From the NCBI GenBank assembly GCA_000729835.1, contig JFHB01000096.1, positions 46,902-110,901 of the forward strand: a stretch of DNA of 64,000 nucleotides, in the 5' to 3' direction. Made by a program: the position numbers and the translations under genes. Positions 10,801 through 22,898 of this stretch are shown here, one piece after another (position 1 is the first letter of the stretch; every line of letters starts with the position of its first letter). The notes beneath the pieces are model-generated. The model was given only the letters and a program-made list of their open reading frames with translations, did not search any database and was not told the DNA's origin. The DNA is from Atkinsonella hypoxylon (lineage: Eukaryota; Ascomycota; Sordariomycetes; Hypocreales; Clavicipitaceae).

Positions 10801-11932
10801 GTCCACCTCGACATTGCTGAGGGCGGTCGTCAATGTGGAATCCCAGTTGACTATACGGTTCGCTCGATAGATGATGCCTTCTTCGTGGAATCTGACGAAA
10901 ACTTCGGTGACAGCGGCTGAAAAGTGCTCATCCTAACAAGGGCTTAGCATTGAGTTGTTGAAGCCGCGGTGCGATCTTGTAATACAAACCATTGTAAATG
11001 CCTCTCTGCTCCAATCCAGACTGCTTCCCAGTTTCCTGAAGACATTGTTGATCTTTTGGTGGTACTCCTCCTTCCAGTCCTGGACGAGCTCAACGAATTT
11101 TGTTCTGCCAAGATCGTGCCTGGTCTGTTGTTTCACCTTCCAGAGCGTCTTCTCCACGACGCTCTGTGTCGCAATGCCTTGGGAGTCATCAGATATCTTT
11201 AATTGACCAAGTATATGTCAGTGAGAACCTTACCAGCATGGTCGCAACCGGGCAGCCACAATGTGGTCTTGCCCTTTTGTCGATTGTAGCGGATCAATAG
11301 GTCTTGAAGCGAGTTGCCCAAGGAATGACCCATGCTATTCCATTGTCAATGATTCTTAATGTTGAGTTTGGAGATACGTGAGGAGGGAGACTTACTGCAG
11401 GGCTCCAGTGACGTTTGGAGGCGGCAAGACGATGACGAAGGAGCCCTCAGGCCTGACCTTGCCTTCTGCCGTGAATTGTGGCTTGAAGTATCCCTCCTTC
11501 TCCCACCAAGAATACCAAGCCGACTCAACAGCAACAGGATGGTACGAAGAATAGTGAGGGTCGTCAAACGGCTTAAGCCGCTTCTTCTCACCATGCGGTG
11601 TGTTCTCAATAAATGGAGGTAGTACTTCAGTCTCGGCCTTTTTCGGTGTGTCCTTCTCCTTAGTCTTTTTTGCAGCAGTGGCAGCGGCCTTGGCCCGGGC
11701 AGCCTTCTTTTTTTCGAAGGCGGCTTGCTTTTCCGCCTTTTTGCGTTCCCTTTCGAGCTCCTTCTCGGTCTTCACCTTGGCTGGGGCAAGTGGTGTGCCA
11801 TCCTGTTGCGAGTCGGTCGCGGTGACTGACCCCCCGAGCAATGTCTGTTAGCTAGACCTTCGCTGTTGCTGTTGACCTGAGTCTCTCGGGATTGGACTTA
11901 CTTGGGTGTCCTCGTGCGCTGTTGGTAGCCAT
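7867..11932 (-). CDS. VAS1: Valyl-tRNA synthetase, twelve exons, complete
   Basis: Charges tRNA-Val; in fungi one gene usually supplies cytosol and mitochondria. Exons (minus): 11932-11902, 11825-11396, 11334-11234, 11177-10990, 10932-10210, 10144-9937, 9878-9832, 9690-9560, 9437-9392, 9288-9249, 9195-8688, 8608-7867. They total 3195 nt (1064 aa plus stop), with all phases consistent; yeast Vas1 has 1104 aa. The N-terminus is Lys/Ala-rich. The HIGH motif HMGHS (154-158) is rebuilt across the second intron. CP1 editing-domain TTRPET lies near 336-341, KMSKS at 656-660, and a C-terminal coiled-coil arm (DEEISKATKKLEKTR...) ends the protein. Several introns show ACTGAC or ACTAAC/GCTAAC branch points. 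The first exon (31 nt) was chosen because no in-frame ATG exists in exon 2 and a TCAG acceptor at 11826 gives the right phase. No RIP-type stop is present although a repeat block starts about 545 bp upstream. Confidence 0.95.
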
Positions 11933-12476
11933 TGCGAACCTATTTGATAATCTCGGGACGAGCAACGGCGACGTGCGCTCGAGGAGCGTACGTAATAATG
12001 GTCGAGACAGCGTCGTGCCGGTCGATTAAGGGGCGGTAGGGCGGCAGGGCGGTGAAGTGGCGAGTAAGGTTTTGGCTTCAATCTACAGCAAGTGAAGGAA
12101 TCTGGAGGTTTTTTTTTTTTTCGGGGGGGGGGGGGGACTCACGCGTCGCTGGCAGATGAGTCATCTACACGGGTGCTGTTGTATGGCGATTAGGGCACTG
12201 ATGGCATCCGATGTGTCTCGGGCCAAAGTTGATCCGACTCTGTCGCCTCAACCAATCCAACCCAGATACCTGATATGATAGTTAACAACACTACCATCTA
12301 AAGGAGCTGCTTAGGTGCTTTGATGGTCTTTAAAAAAGGGTCCGTGATGCTACAAAGTACCGAAAGTAATATAAGCTAACTGATCCACGCTAATGTCGCT
12401 ATATTTCTCAAGTAAAGACGCAGCGCGTATCGTGCCACACCATCAGATGAGAATAGAGGGGCAAGTGTAGAAGTTA
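11933..12476 (-). promoter_or_regulatory. Upstream region of the valyl-tRNA synthetase gene
   Basis: Normal-GC DNA between the start codon (11932) and the first retrotransposon LTR (12477). It should contain the promoter and 5' leader. It includes a homopolymer block at 12109-12136. GC content falls progressively beyond about 12,500. I see no other gene. Confidence 0.55.
12109..12136. repeat. T13-C-G14 homopolymer block
   Basis: Thirteen T (12109-12121), one C, then fourteen G (12123-12136). Read on the gene strand this is C14-G-A13, about 180 bp upstream of the synthetase start codon. Such runs are prone to length error in sequencing and to slippage. It could also be a nucleosome-excluding promoter tract. 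Confidence 0.9.
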
Positions 12477-12645
12477 TGATGAAACAATTGTAGAATTGAT
12501 TGAAGAAGAAGAAAAGAGATTTAGAATCTCAATAACGCTGGATAATATTAATACAAGTAATATAATCTATTCCTGCTTATTCTTTTAATTATATAGATAA
12601 CGTTAACGATATTATAATATATCCGCTTATATCTCCCTTAATACA
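12477..12645 (-). repeat. Probable 3' LTR of Copia E, 169 bp
   Basis: It begins TGATGAAACAATTG and ends TTAATACA. The next bases (CCCTCTATTTTATATT) are a polypurine tract on the minus strand (AATAGAGGG before TG), as expected at the inner edge of a 3' LTR. No second copy is in the window, so the ends rest on TG...CA and the purine tract only. It is the physical start of the RIP-mutated block. Confidence 0.55.
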
Positions 12646-13514
12646 CCCTCTATTTTATATTATGTTATCCTATTAATTCTAGCCTTATTGTAATATTATA
12701 GAGTATTAGCTATAGTAGAGCTTTAGTATAAATATCTGCTAAATTATCCTTAGAAGCAATATATTTAATATTATAGTTAATACTATTCTATTCTTATATA
12801 AAATAATAATAAACATTAATATATTTTATTTAGAAGTTAATCTTTAGGTTATTTATAAGGGATATTACTAGTTTATTGTTATAGAATAGAATTAGTTTAT
12901 TAAATTTAACTTAAAGATTAATTAAAGCTTATATTACCTACTAAAGATAACTTACTGCTAATAAGTATACTATATATTCTGCTTTAGTAGTTAATTTTAT
13001 AACTATTAATTAGCATTTTAATAACTAAGATATAAGTATATTATTAATTAAAAGTATAAAACCTCTAAATAATTTTAAGTTATTAGCATTAATATTATAA
13101 AAAGTATTAATAAACATTTAAATTTAAGGCTTTTATAATAATTATTTTAAATTTCTTTTAAAGTAAATACTAAAATCTTTAGAATATTTTAAATATTATA
13201 ATGTTTATTTTGTAATTAATTTATAGTGTATTATTAAAGCAGCATTAAATATTAACAATATTCTATAAAGAAAGAATAGATTTAGTTTTATAATAAAGAT
13301 AAAGAAATTAATTAATTTAGTAATACTTTAATATAGAATAAGTTCTATTAGTATATTATTATCCTTAGATTAATGTAAGAAATACCTAGAATTAATAGGT
13401 ATTATTTATAGATTACAATCTTTTATATTAAATCTATTTAGAATATATTTAGTGTATTCTTTCTAGAATATCCTAAAATATTTAGGCTTTTATTTAAATT
13501 TAAATCTTAATAGA

Positions 13515-13837
13515 TGTAATGGACTGGCCTAGTGGCTGCTGCTAACTAGCGTCTATGATAAGAACTATAATTATAGGGAGGAAAGGAGGAAGAGAGAAGG
13601 AACTAGAAGCCTCCCTATACCCCTATACTATATATCTAGAGGTAGGTCTATTCCCTTAGGAGCCCCTTTTAGTATATACTTTATAGCTAAGGTTCTCTCT
13701 TTAGGGCTTAGTAAAGTTTAGCTAATCTCTAAACAAATATAGCTTACTTCTATCCCTTTACCTATATAGATCTTTATCTCTCTTCTGCTGTTCTCTCTTT
13801 ATTAAAAGACTTAAGCCTAAAGCTTAAGTCTATAATA
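13515..13837 (-). repeat. 3' LTR of element F
   Basis: Starts TGTAATGGACTGGCC and ends AGTCTATAATA, where the intact family end is AGTCTATAACA. It is the same length as the LTR at 24778 and aligns to it throughout. Near its end AGCCTAAAGCTTAAGTC keeps a small inverted repeat. Strongly RIP-mutated. Confidence 0.9.
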
Positions 13838-14478
13838 TACCTTCTTTCTTCTTCTAAGCTCTATAATAATCTCTTTTATTATCTATAGTAAGTGCTATAA
13901 ATAGCAGCTAACTCTTTATTTACTCTCTCTTTATATTTTCTCTATTGTTTACTTATAAAAAAATAGAGGTATAATATTTACGCCTAGGCGCTTTACTCTA
14001 GCTATTCTATTGCTGCACTAATGCACTATTTATTATTAGTATAGTGTTATAGAGCTAATATATAAATAAACGTTTACTCTACCTCTCTTCTCTTTAATTG
14101 CTTATAGTACCTTAGCAACAGCTATTAATTGCTCTACTAACTAACCTATTAGTTACGCTATAATAGGTTAATTATACCTCTTTACTTAATTATACTCTTC
14201 TAGGGTCTATTAACTCTCTACTTCTCTTTACCTTATAATTCTCTATATATAGCTATTAATTATCTATCTATTATATAGGCGCTAGCTATAATGCTAATAT
14301 TATTAGTGTATAAACTACCTATATTCCTAGGTCTTCTTATGTTTAAAGCAATTATTATATAATAATCCCTCTTATTAACTAAAAGGCACTCTCTCTCTTT
14401 TATTCTTATTACTATTGTAAATAGTTATTAAATATATATAACCTATTTATATATAAAAGGTATTATTAAAGGTGTAGG

Positions 14479-14594
14479 GTGTAAATAGTTATTATTAGTG
14501 TTATTCTCTTAGTATATAATAAACTAATAGCTAGTAGAGTGTAAATAGTTATTATTGTTATTATCTCTTTAGTGTACAATAAACTAATAGCTAG
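14479..14594. repeat. 60-bp tandem duplication
   Basis: A unit starting GTGTAAATAGTTATTATT and ending ACTAATAGCTAG occurs twice with an exact 60-base period and few differences. A shorter partial unit (TGTAAATAGTTATTA) lies just upstream near 14,415. It lies in the 3' internal part of element F. Role unknown. Confidence 0.85.
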
Positions 14595-15058
14595 CTTTTA
14601 GCTGTTTTTAATATAAAAATAAATAATTCTTTTTCTCTTTTCTTTATCTTTTTCTTTCTTCTTTATATTATATCTTACCTTTATATTATAAATAAATAAT
14701 TCCTTTATTACTTCCTAAAATTCCTCTTTATACTATATAGCTACTGCTACTTCTTTTAATATAAAAGAACCCCTTTCTATTGCCTCTAAATAGAATATAT
14801 TTAACTATAAGCAGCTAGCTAATTAAAACCGCAAAATATTATTCTATTAGCCTAAAGTACACTGCCTTTTTATCTATATATAGCTTATTCCTTTACTAAC
14901 CTAGAATATATTTAGAACTTTAATAGCTATATTACTAGCGCTAGTGCCTTTACTGCTCCTACTTCTATAGCGTTAATAGTCCCTTATTACTACTATATCT
15001 ACAGTTTCTTTATATAAAAGAACTTAAATAATTTAGAGCTATTTAACAGCAATATTAT

Positions 15059-15762
15059 TGAAAATAATAGGGATTACAGGACTAGATATCTAAGAGGGTA
15101 GTGGTCTCTTAGATTTAGCACCTGTAATTGCTCCTAGCAATTATCACGTAGTGGAAGCAGCAGCAGCCTAAATTAAGCTGTAGTGTATAGTATAGATCAC
15201 GTAGAGGCAGTAGATAACTATAATAATAGTGGTATCTTATATTAAGAGCGCTGTAACGAATAAGTAAGGGTAGAATCTTGAATCTTTCTAGTCCCTTATA
15301 GACCTACTAACTATATCGGTAGGCTGTAGTCGCTAGAAGGGGCTTATAGGCTACTTTATAATTTCCGTAAAAAGATTTACTATATAAAAACAAAAAAATC
15401 GACTTATAGCTATACAAATAAGACGCTTACGTATACAATTTAATAAATTCCACTAATAATAAGCAACCCTTATAAGCAACTCTATCTAACAATTATACTA
15501 TTAGATAGCCCTAATTCTTAGCTTTTAAATAGTATACTTCTTAAATTTCTACTATTGCTAGTTGTGGAGAAAATCGCTGTTAAAGTTAACTATAGGTTAG
15601 GCAACTTTGCCTTAGTTAAATCTAGATGTTTTGCATCTAGTAACAGCGATATCTCTACTAAAAATTAACGTAACAAGACCTAGTTAGGGTCACGTAATAG
15701 AGCAACTAATAGGCAACTAGCAAGCATAAAAATAGGCTATATAGGGTAGCTTATTTTTAACA
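15059..15762 (-). repeat. 3' LTR of Copia-A copy I
   Basis: About 704 bp, TG...CA ended, followed at once by CTCCCTCTAGA, which is the polypurine tract on the element strand. It aligns along its whole length with the LTRs at 22207, 26207 (reverse) and 36780. A 60-70 codon open stretch conserved in the LTR copies has no sign of being a gene. Confidence 0.92.
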
Positions 15763-16039
15763 CTCCCTCTAGAAATGTAAGAAGTAACTAGTTCTATAAG
15801 CAACTTAGCTCCTTTAAAGGATATCTAAGTTAGAATTAACTAACGAAATACAGTACTAATAATAGGACTAAATAACATAACTAATAACATAACTAATTCC
15901 AGCAATTCTAGGGTAGTTATAGTTGAATATAACTAGTTATTGTTAATTGTTTTTGTTGTTTTCGATTTTTAACTGTTTTTCGTTGCTTTTCGATTTTTTA
16001 AGTGTTTTTATTGCTTTTATAAGCTAACTAGAAAGCTCT

Positions 16040-19000
16040 AGTAACTTAATAAATTGTTAATGCTTTTAAATAGTAAGAGGCTTAGTTAGGCTATCTGCTA
16101 GCATTTAATTTATATTAATATAACTAACCTTAGCTATACCTTTACGAATCTTTTCCCTAATGTAGTTAAACTTTAAAAGGGTGTGCTTAGTTCTACTATA
16201 TAACGTTAGGTTGTAAGCAGTAACTATAGCGCCTTAATTATTACACCTAATAGGAATAGAAGGGGTTAAAGGCAGCTTTATCTCCTTAAAAAGGCTGTAG
16301 AGCCACTCTAATTCCCTAATAGCTTCTAATAATGCATTAGATTCTGCTTTTAAGGTAGAAAGAGCAATAGTACTAGCTTTTTTCGATTTCCAGCTAATAG
16401 GTCCACTAGCTAGCTTATATAGATAAGCATAGGTTAATTTAGAAGAGACTTTATTACCAGCAAAATCGCTATTGCAATAACTAAGGAGGGTCTTAAGTAC
16501 TTCTTTAGAGCTAGAAGCTTTAGAAGAGGACCCTATAGGGTGTAGACTAGAATGCTTATAAATAATAGCAAAGCTTCTAGTACTACTTAAGTACCTTAGG
16601 AGGTGCTTAGAGGCGTTCAGGTGCTCTATATAGGGCTTAGCTAGAAAGGTTAATAGCTACTGAACGGAAAAAGCAATATTAGCCCTAGTTAGCAACATTA
16701 AGTACATTATAGTGCCTATTATGCTCTAATAAAGCTTATAATTGGATTTTAAGAGAAGTTTTGTAACTAGTTGCTTTAGAATTCCTAGCTGTATAGGGAT
16801 AGAAGCTAGCTTAGCATCTAGCATTTTAAATCTTTCTAGGGCTTTAAGGATATATTAAGATTAGTGGATTTTAATAGACCTTTTAGACCTATTACGGGTA
16901 ATTTATACACCTAGAAAGAATTCTACTGGTCCTCTATCTTCTATTAGATAAGCTTTATATAATAGCTTCTTTAGCTTGTTAATATAGCTTAGATTTAAAC
17001 TAATTAGAAGACAGTTATCTACATAAGTAGCAATATACGTAGATGTAGCTGGGTTATAAAAGACTGCTGGGTCTAATATAAGAGGTTTAAATCTATACTT
17101 TTAAAGTAATTCTATTAGAATTTGCTGCTATTCTCTAGGACTTTACTTTAGACTATAGAGGGATTTTTCTAGCTTAATTACTTGCTCTTTAGAGGGCTTA
17201 TAATTACAGCTTTTTAGTAGCTTAGCTACTAATGGCGTTGCTTCTGCAAATTTAACGAATCTATCTAGGATTTCTATATAAATAGCTTCTTTTAGCTTGC
17301 TATTTAAAAACGCCCCTATAAAATCGATTTGCTTAACTTCCTAGTTATTAAAAGCTGCAAGAGCTAATAATATACGCTAGCTAGGAGGAATACTAGTTGC
17401 AGCAAAGGTCTCTAGATAGTCTTAACCTTCTATTTGTATAAATCCCTTAGCAATAAGGCGGGCCTTATATTTAATAGGATTATTTTCTTTATCCTTTTTA
17501 AGCCTATAAACAAGCCTATTCTTTAGAACTCTTTAGCCCTTAGGTACTTAGTCTTTCCCTATAAATTTAAAGGTTCTAGCAGCTAATAGCTGCTTAAATT
17601 CGCTATAGGTAGCTTCTATCTAATGCTGCTTAGTAGAGCTTTTTAGGGCTTGCTTCTACGTGTTAGGAAGTTCATCCTTATTACTATTAGAAGTAATAGC
17701 TGCTTTAGTCCTTGCCTTAAAGTATAGATCCTTAATTAAGGAAAATATATCTCTATCTAAATCTATAGCATTAGCATTAGCTTTAGCTTCTATAGTAGCT
17801 TCTATAGGTGTTTCTATAGGTATAGGGGCTTTAGGGGCCTCTATAGCTTCTATAGGGTTGCTTAGTAGAAGAGCTTAATCTATAGGTTCTAGTGGATAAT
17901 TTAGTACATCTAGATAACTAGGATAAGGATACTTAGGAGTATAATTATCCACTAATTGCTGCTGGTTATTGATTTCTCCCTCTAAAGAATTATTCACTAT
18001 AGAACTAATAGGAACCTTAGGGATGCTCTATGAAATAGGACCTATTCCTTCTATAATTTTAACGAAGCTAGTCTTTATAACAGCTTGTTTAGAGGGGATG
18101 TATATTAGATATACATTAGAACCTAGTGTAGCTAAAAGTCTACTAGAAATAGTTCTTTTAGCTAGCTTCTGCAACCTAGATCTTTATTCTAAAGGAATTA
18201 GAACTTTGTAATAGGAGCCTATAGCCCTTATTTTAGTAAAATTAGGCTTATAGGTCTTAGAAGGCTCTAAATCAGCTAGATATAGCTGTTTAGGACTTAG
18301 TAGTTTAGTACTATTCGCAGTAGTATTAACTAAATCCACTATAGCAGGAAGGATGTAAGACTATAGATATAGAGGTAATTGTAACTACTATAGGGTAGCA
18401 CGCAAACGGTCTAGAAGTACCCTTATAGCTCTCTCTATTAGCCTATTCTGTTTATAAATATAGAGGCAAGAGGTGCTAAAGTAAATACCCTTAGAAGATA
18501 GCTAAGCTTACAACCTAGTATTAATTTCTGTACTACTATTAAAATAAAGGTGTTTAGGGTAGCAGTTATACTGGTTTTTTAATTCCTTAAAGAAGCCTTT
18601 AATACAGCTATAGAGAGTAGAACCCTCTTTATTAGCTAGATTAAAAGACTACTTATACTGTAATTTTCTATTAATTAGAAAAAGAACTAGAGGCCTTTTA
18701 TTGTGCAGTATAGGCTCTATCTTAACAGTATCTCTCTCTATAATATCTAAACATCTAGGGGGATTAGGAATAGTATGCTTACTAGGTCTTCTAACAGCTT
18801 TAGCTTAGTTGTAAGCTAGGCAGTTAAAATCCTTTTCCTTAATTTTTGTAAAATTAGGAATACCTTTAGTAATAGAAGCAGTCTTCTTTAGTAAAGGGAG
18901 TCCTATATGCCCTAATCTAACGTGCTAAGTAGCAGCTAATTCTAGTAGCTTCTTATAGGAAGAAGAAGTAGTAGGATTTATACTACTAGAATTATTATTA

Positions 19001-21252
19001 GAGCTAGCTTCCTGTTGCTCCCTATCTTGCTAGATCTCTTAAGAACTATAGGCCTCGTTTAAGGGATCTAGACGGCTATTTCCTCTAATATCTAGCAACT
19101 TAGGATTTAGACCTTCTAAATCTCTATTATTAGAAGGAATCTAACTAGGAGCCCGTTTAGGAACTAGGGCTAATAGCTCTATAGCATCGTTATTGGTATT
19201 ATCTTCTTCTTCTTTAAAATTAGATAATTCCTTGATTCAGCTATATTCCTTAGGATTAAAACTAAGCTGTTAAGGGATTTAAACCTCTATAGGATAACTA
19301 GCATTATAACCGCTATTATAACTATTGCTAGTAAATCCTATATAAGAGAGATTTGCGTGGTTTTTACACACTCTAGAGGTCTCTTGCCCCTTAAGCAGTA
19401 AGAAGAAACTATGCTTTTTGGGATTTAGAAGCCTACAGCAGCTTCTATTAGCTAGAAATAGCTAATTTCTAAGGAGAGTGCCCCCTGTTAAATAGTGCTT
19501 TAGACTACTTATTAGGTTAGTATCTAAACCTAGGCAATATAGAGCATCCTTTAGAGCTAAAGGCCTATATTTAGCTAGATTTATACTAACTAGCACCTAG
19601 AATACAGCAGTTCCCTGTCCTTTAGGATAAATAGGACCTCCTCTAGTAGCAATAGGCGCGGTTTTACCCTTTTTTATAGGCTTAAAAGTCCTAAAAAATG
19701 CCTTATTGTTAACTATATAACAGGTGGAACCTGTATTATATAGTAAGGAGTTTTTAATTATTCTATTAGAATAGTTAAAAGAAGGGGTATTATTACTAGT
19801 AGTACTAGTATCACTAGTAGTGGATTCTGTATCTAAATCGTAAGAATTATCACTACTAGAACTGCTAGATTCACTATCGGAATCTATAGTAGCCTAGTTG
19901 CTAGTAGATAGGTTATAGCAATCTATAGCAAAAGCAGCTTCTCCATCCTTATTCCTAGAATTTTTATTACTTCTTCTTCAGCCCTTCTACTTCTTCTTAT
20001 TCTTAGAGGCTTTATCTGTATCTTTAGAGGCATTAGAATTATTAGAATTAGAATCGTTAGAATTCTTCTTCTAATTAGGAGGATTCTTTCCTTAATTAGC
20101 CTTATTATTATTAGAACCATTAGAAGCCTTATAACTAAGAGCTTTAGATATAGAGGAGCTTTTATCTCTTTGTTCTTCTAATAAATTAGCTATAAGGAAC
20201 TGTAAATTTAGCATTTTTACAGATAGACCTTATGCTCTAGCAGCTCTAATAGAATATCGCTGCCTTTCAGCCCAGCTAGGGAAGGTCTTCTTTAAAGCAT
20301 CAATATAATAATTTACCTAGTCAATAGGATCAATAGCTATACTATAGAGCTGTAATCTAGCTAGTAAATTATTAAATTTAGCATTAAAGGCCTCTAAAGA
20401 TCCCTTATAGTTCAAAAACGATAAGTTGTAATAACTAGTATATAGCGTACTACATTATATTTTAGCACTCTACAAATACTGCTTAACTAGAACGTTATAG
20501 GCATCTACAGGGGACTTATGCCAGCTTATAGCAGCTTAAGGTCTAAATTAGCAACTATCTCTTATAATTATAAGGATAATAGCTTACTCTAAATCTACTA
20601 AAGTACTAGCTATACTAGAATTATTAATAAATTAAGGGAATCCTAGTGCTTTAAATTAAATAGTTAAAGCTTACTTCTACTGTTTAAAATTTTTAGGGCC
20701 TTTTAGCTTAGTAGCCTCTAGAATAGAGTAGACCTTCTTATTTAACTCTTTTATAGTGCCTTTATTAAAAGTAGGCAGAAAAGTAGCACTATTAGAGGAA
20801 CTAGAAGGTTTAGGGGCTTTAAAAGAGACTTTAGAAGCTCTTTTAGAAGTAATAGGATCTACTACCTTAGAGGGAGACTCTATAGAGAGATTACCTATAG
20901 ATGTAATTATAGTATCTAATTTACTTAGTAAATTAGCTATATTACCTTTATTTTAGCTTTATTTTACTTCACTATACCTAATAAATCTATTTAGGGTCTC
21001 TTATTGCTTATCTATTTAAGCTTTTAGATCTGCTTAAACATTATAGACTTACACTACTCTTTTAGAAGCTAATCTAGCTTCTTTTAAAGCCTTCTTAGCT
21101 GTATAATCTTCTTTATTAGAAGAGGAATCTACTGGCTAAGGGGGGGACCTTACTGGACTAAGAAAGCTAATAGCAGCTGTAGCTAGTGTACTAGAACCAC
21201 TACCCCGTTTAGGGCTTGTGCTCTTTCCCTTGCCTGTTCCTTTTAGTGCTAT
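16040..21252 (-). pseudogene. Copia-A copy I gag-pol, RIP-inactivated
   Basis: Order from right to left: Lys/Ser-rich gag start near 21,252 (ATG now ATA), gag to about 19,900, aspartic protease near 19,712-19,750 (LLYNTGST, expected Asp), GAG-pre-integrase and integrase around 19,000-18,300 (HVRLGHIGLPLL, CLA), a Glu/Ala/Pro-rich linker near 17,850, reverse transcriptase around 17,550-16,850 (RLIAKGF, then TYVDNCLL near 17,020 instead of YVDD), and RNase H near 16,480 (YCNSDFAGNKVSSKLTYAY) to LADSLTKPL near 16,100. This domain order (integrase before reverse transcriptase) is diagnostic of Ty1/Copia. Many TAG and TAA codons replace CAG, CAA or TGG, and catalytic Asp codons became Asn, all C-to-T or G-to-A changes. 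It cannot encode active proteins. Confidence 0.9.
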
Positions 21253-22189
21253 TTTAAGGGTTTAAAAAGTAGCTAATTTAACGCTCTTTTATAGCTAATT
21301 ATAGCTAAATTACAGTGGAAATAGTAGTAAATAACAGTAATAACTTCTACTAGATATCAATAGATTGCTCTATTATAGGCCTAGAAGTGCCCTATATCTT
21401 CAGAAATTATACTGAGATTTTTCTCTAATTTCTTTTGTAACAGGTATAACGGGCTCTAAGGCTGCGTTATATCGCGATCTATATGCACATACAATTTATA
21501 TAGTAGACCAGATTGACAAGCGGTTGCGAGGGGCATAAAACACAGTCCTAGCTATTTTTAGCTAAAAAATTCAGGAGATTCTTCTCCAATTAGGTTCTAA
21601 TAAATCAGTAGAGACCTAGGCACAGCTAATTTAGGGATATCCAGCTAATTCTTACTCTAAAATCCTAACTAGTGGGATTACTATATAAATTAATTCTGCG
21701 ACCGAAAACACAGGAATATCCGCGACAAGAGCTGTTAGGTATGTACTACAAATTGTAGTATAGCTACTAACAAGGGTGCACAGGGTGCACAATATAACAA
21801 CAACAACGAGCAATGTAGTGCAGCGCTAAGCTTATTTCTTAATAGAAATAATTGATTAAGCAGTGCCTAATAAAACAATTCGCAGTGCAAATGTAATGTG
21901 TGCAGATGTGTATATTTTGATGTTGCGCAACAATAGAACCTAGCTATTAAGAATAGCTTCAAAAGTGTGTATGTATAGGGTATATAGAACTAGTGCAGAA
22001 GGCACAGGGTAGGCAGAATAAAAACACTAGTATAGTGGCTAGCAATGTGTGTGCAGCAGGTATTAATAGCTTCCAGCAAGCTACTAATAGCAGCAATAGT
22101 TGCTAGCGCAGGTCTTAATATAGCTTCTAGTGGGTAATACAGTACACAATAGTAGATTTCAGCGGGCTAACAGCTTGCAGATAGGTCTT

Positions 22190-22206
22190 CCGGGCTTATA
22201 ACCTAT
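22190..22206 (-). other. Primer-binding site of Copia-A copy I (half-tRNA type)
   Basis: On the element strand, directly inside the 5' LTR, the sequence is ATAGGTTATAAGCCCGG. The plus strand CGGGCTTATAACC matches the anticodon arm of initiator tRNA-Met (GGGCUCAUAACC) with one C-to-T difference of RIP type. It lacks the TGG expected for priming from a tRNA 3' end. This fits the cleaved half-tRNA priming known for Drosophila copia and yeast Ty5. Confidence 0.65.
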
Positions 22207-22898
22207 TGAAAATAATAGGGATTACAGGACTAGATATCTAAGAGGGTAGTGGTCTCTTAGATTTAGCATCTATAATTGCTCCTAGCAATTATTACGTAGT
22301 GGAAGCAGCAGCGGCCTAAATTAAGCTGTAGTGTATAGTATAGATCACGTAGAGGCAGTAGATAACTATAATAATAGTGGTATCTTATATTAAGAGCGCT
22401 GTAACGAATAAGTAAGGGTAGAATCTTAAATCTTTCTAGTCCCTTATAGACCCTCCAACTATATTAGCAGGCTGTAGTTGCTAAAAGGGGCTTATAGGCT
22501 ACTTTATAATTTCCGCAAAAAGATTTACTATATAAAAACAAAAAAATCAACTTATAGCTATATAAACGAGACGCCTATATGCACAATTTAACAAATTCCA
22601 CTAATAACAAGCAACCCTTATAAGCAACTCTATCTAACAATTATACCATTAGATAGCCCTAATTCTTAGCTTTTGAATAGTATACTTCTTGAATTTCTAC
22701 CATTGCTAGTTGTGGAGAAAATCGCAGTTAAAGTTGACTATAGGTTAGGCAACTTTGCCTTAGTTAAATCTAGATGTTTGCATCTAGTAACAACGATATC
22801 TCTACCAAAAATCAACGTAACAAGACCTAATAAGGGTCACGTGATAGAGCAACTAGTAGGCATAAAAATAGGCTATACAGGGTAGCTTATTTTTAACA
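22207..22898 (-). repeat. 5' LTR of Copia-A copy I
   Basis: 692 bp, starting TGAAAATAATAGGG and ending TTTTTAACA. Compared with the left LTR it has fewer RIP changes in places, for example CAACGTAACAAGACC and CACGTGATAGAG retained. It contains CACGTG-like and TATATAAA-like motifs that could be promoter remnants. Confidence 0.9.

Larger units (their letters stand above)
15059..22898 (-). mobile_element. Copia-A retrotransposon, copy I, about 7.8 kb
   Basis: LTRs at 15059-15762 (704 bp) and 22207-22898 (692 bp) read TGAAAATAATAGGG...TTTTTAACA on the plus strand. The purine tract (TAGAGGGAG on minus) adjoins the left LTR and a primer-binding site adjoins the right LTR, so the element runs leftward. 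The internal 6.4 kb carries a nearly continuous, stop-riddled Copia gag-pol. Flanking five-mers ATTAT (left) and CTTAG (right) do not match, so the copy is rearranged or recombinant at one end. It lies inside element F. It is the best-preserved of three Copia-A copies. Confidence 0.92.

Noticed and set aside
9823..10833. A single long open frame running through the synthetase region
   Set aside because: It reads through the introns at 10145-10209 and 9879-9936 and leaves the conserved frame in between; the spliced model keeps the synthetase motifs.
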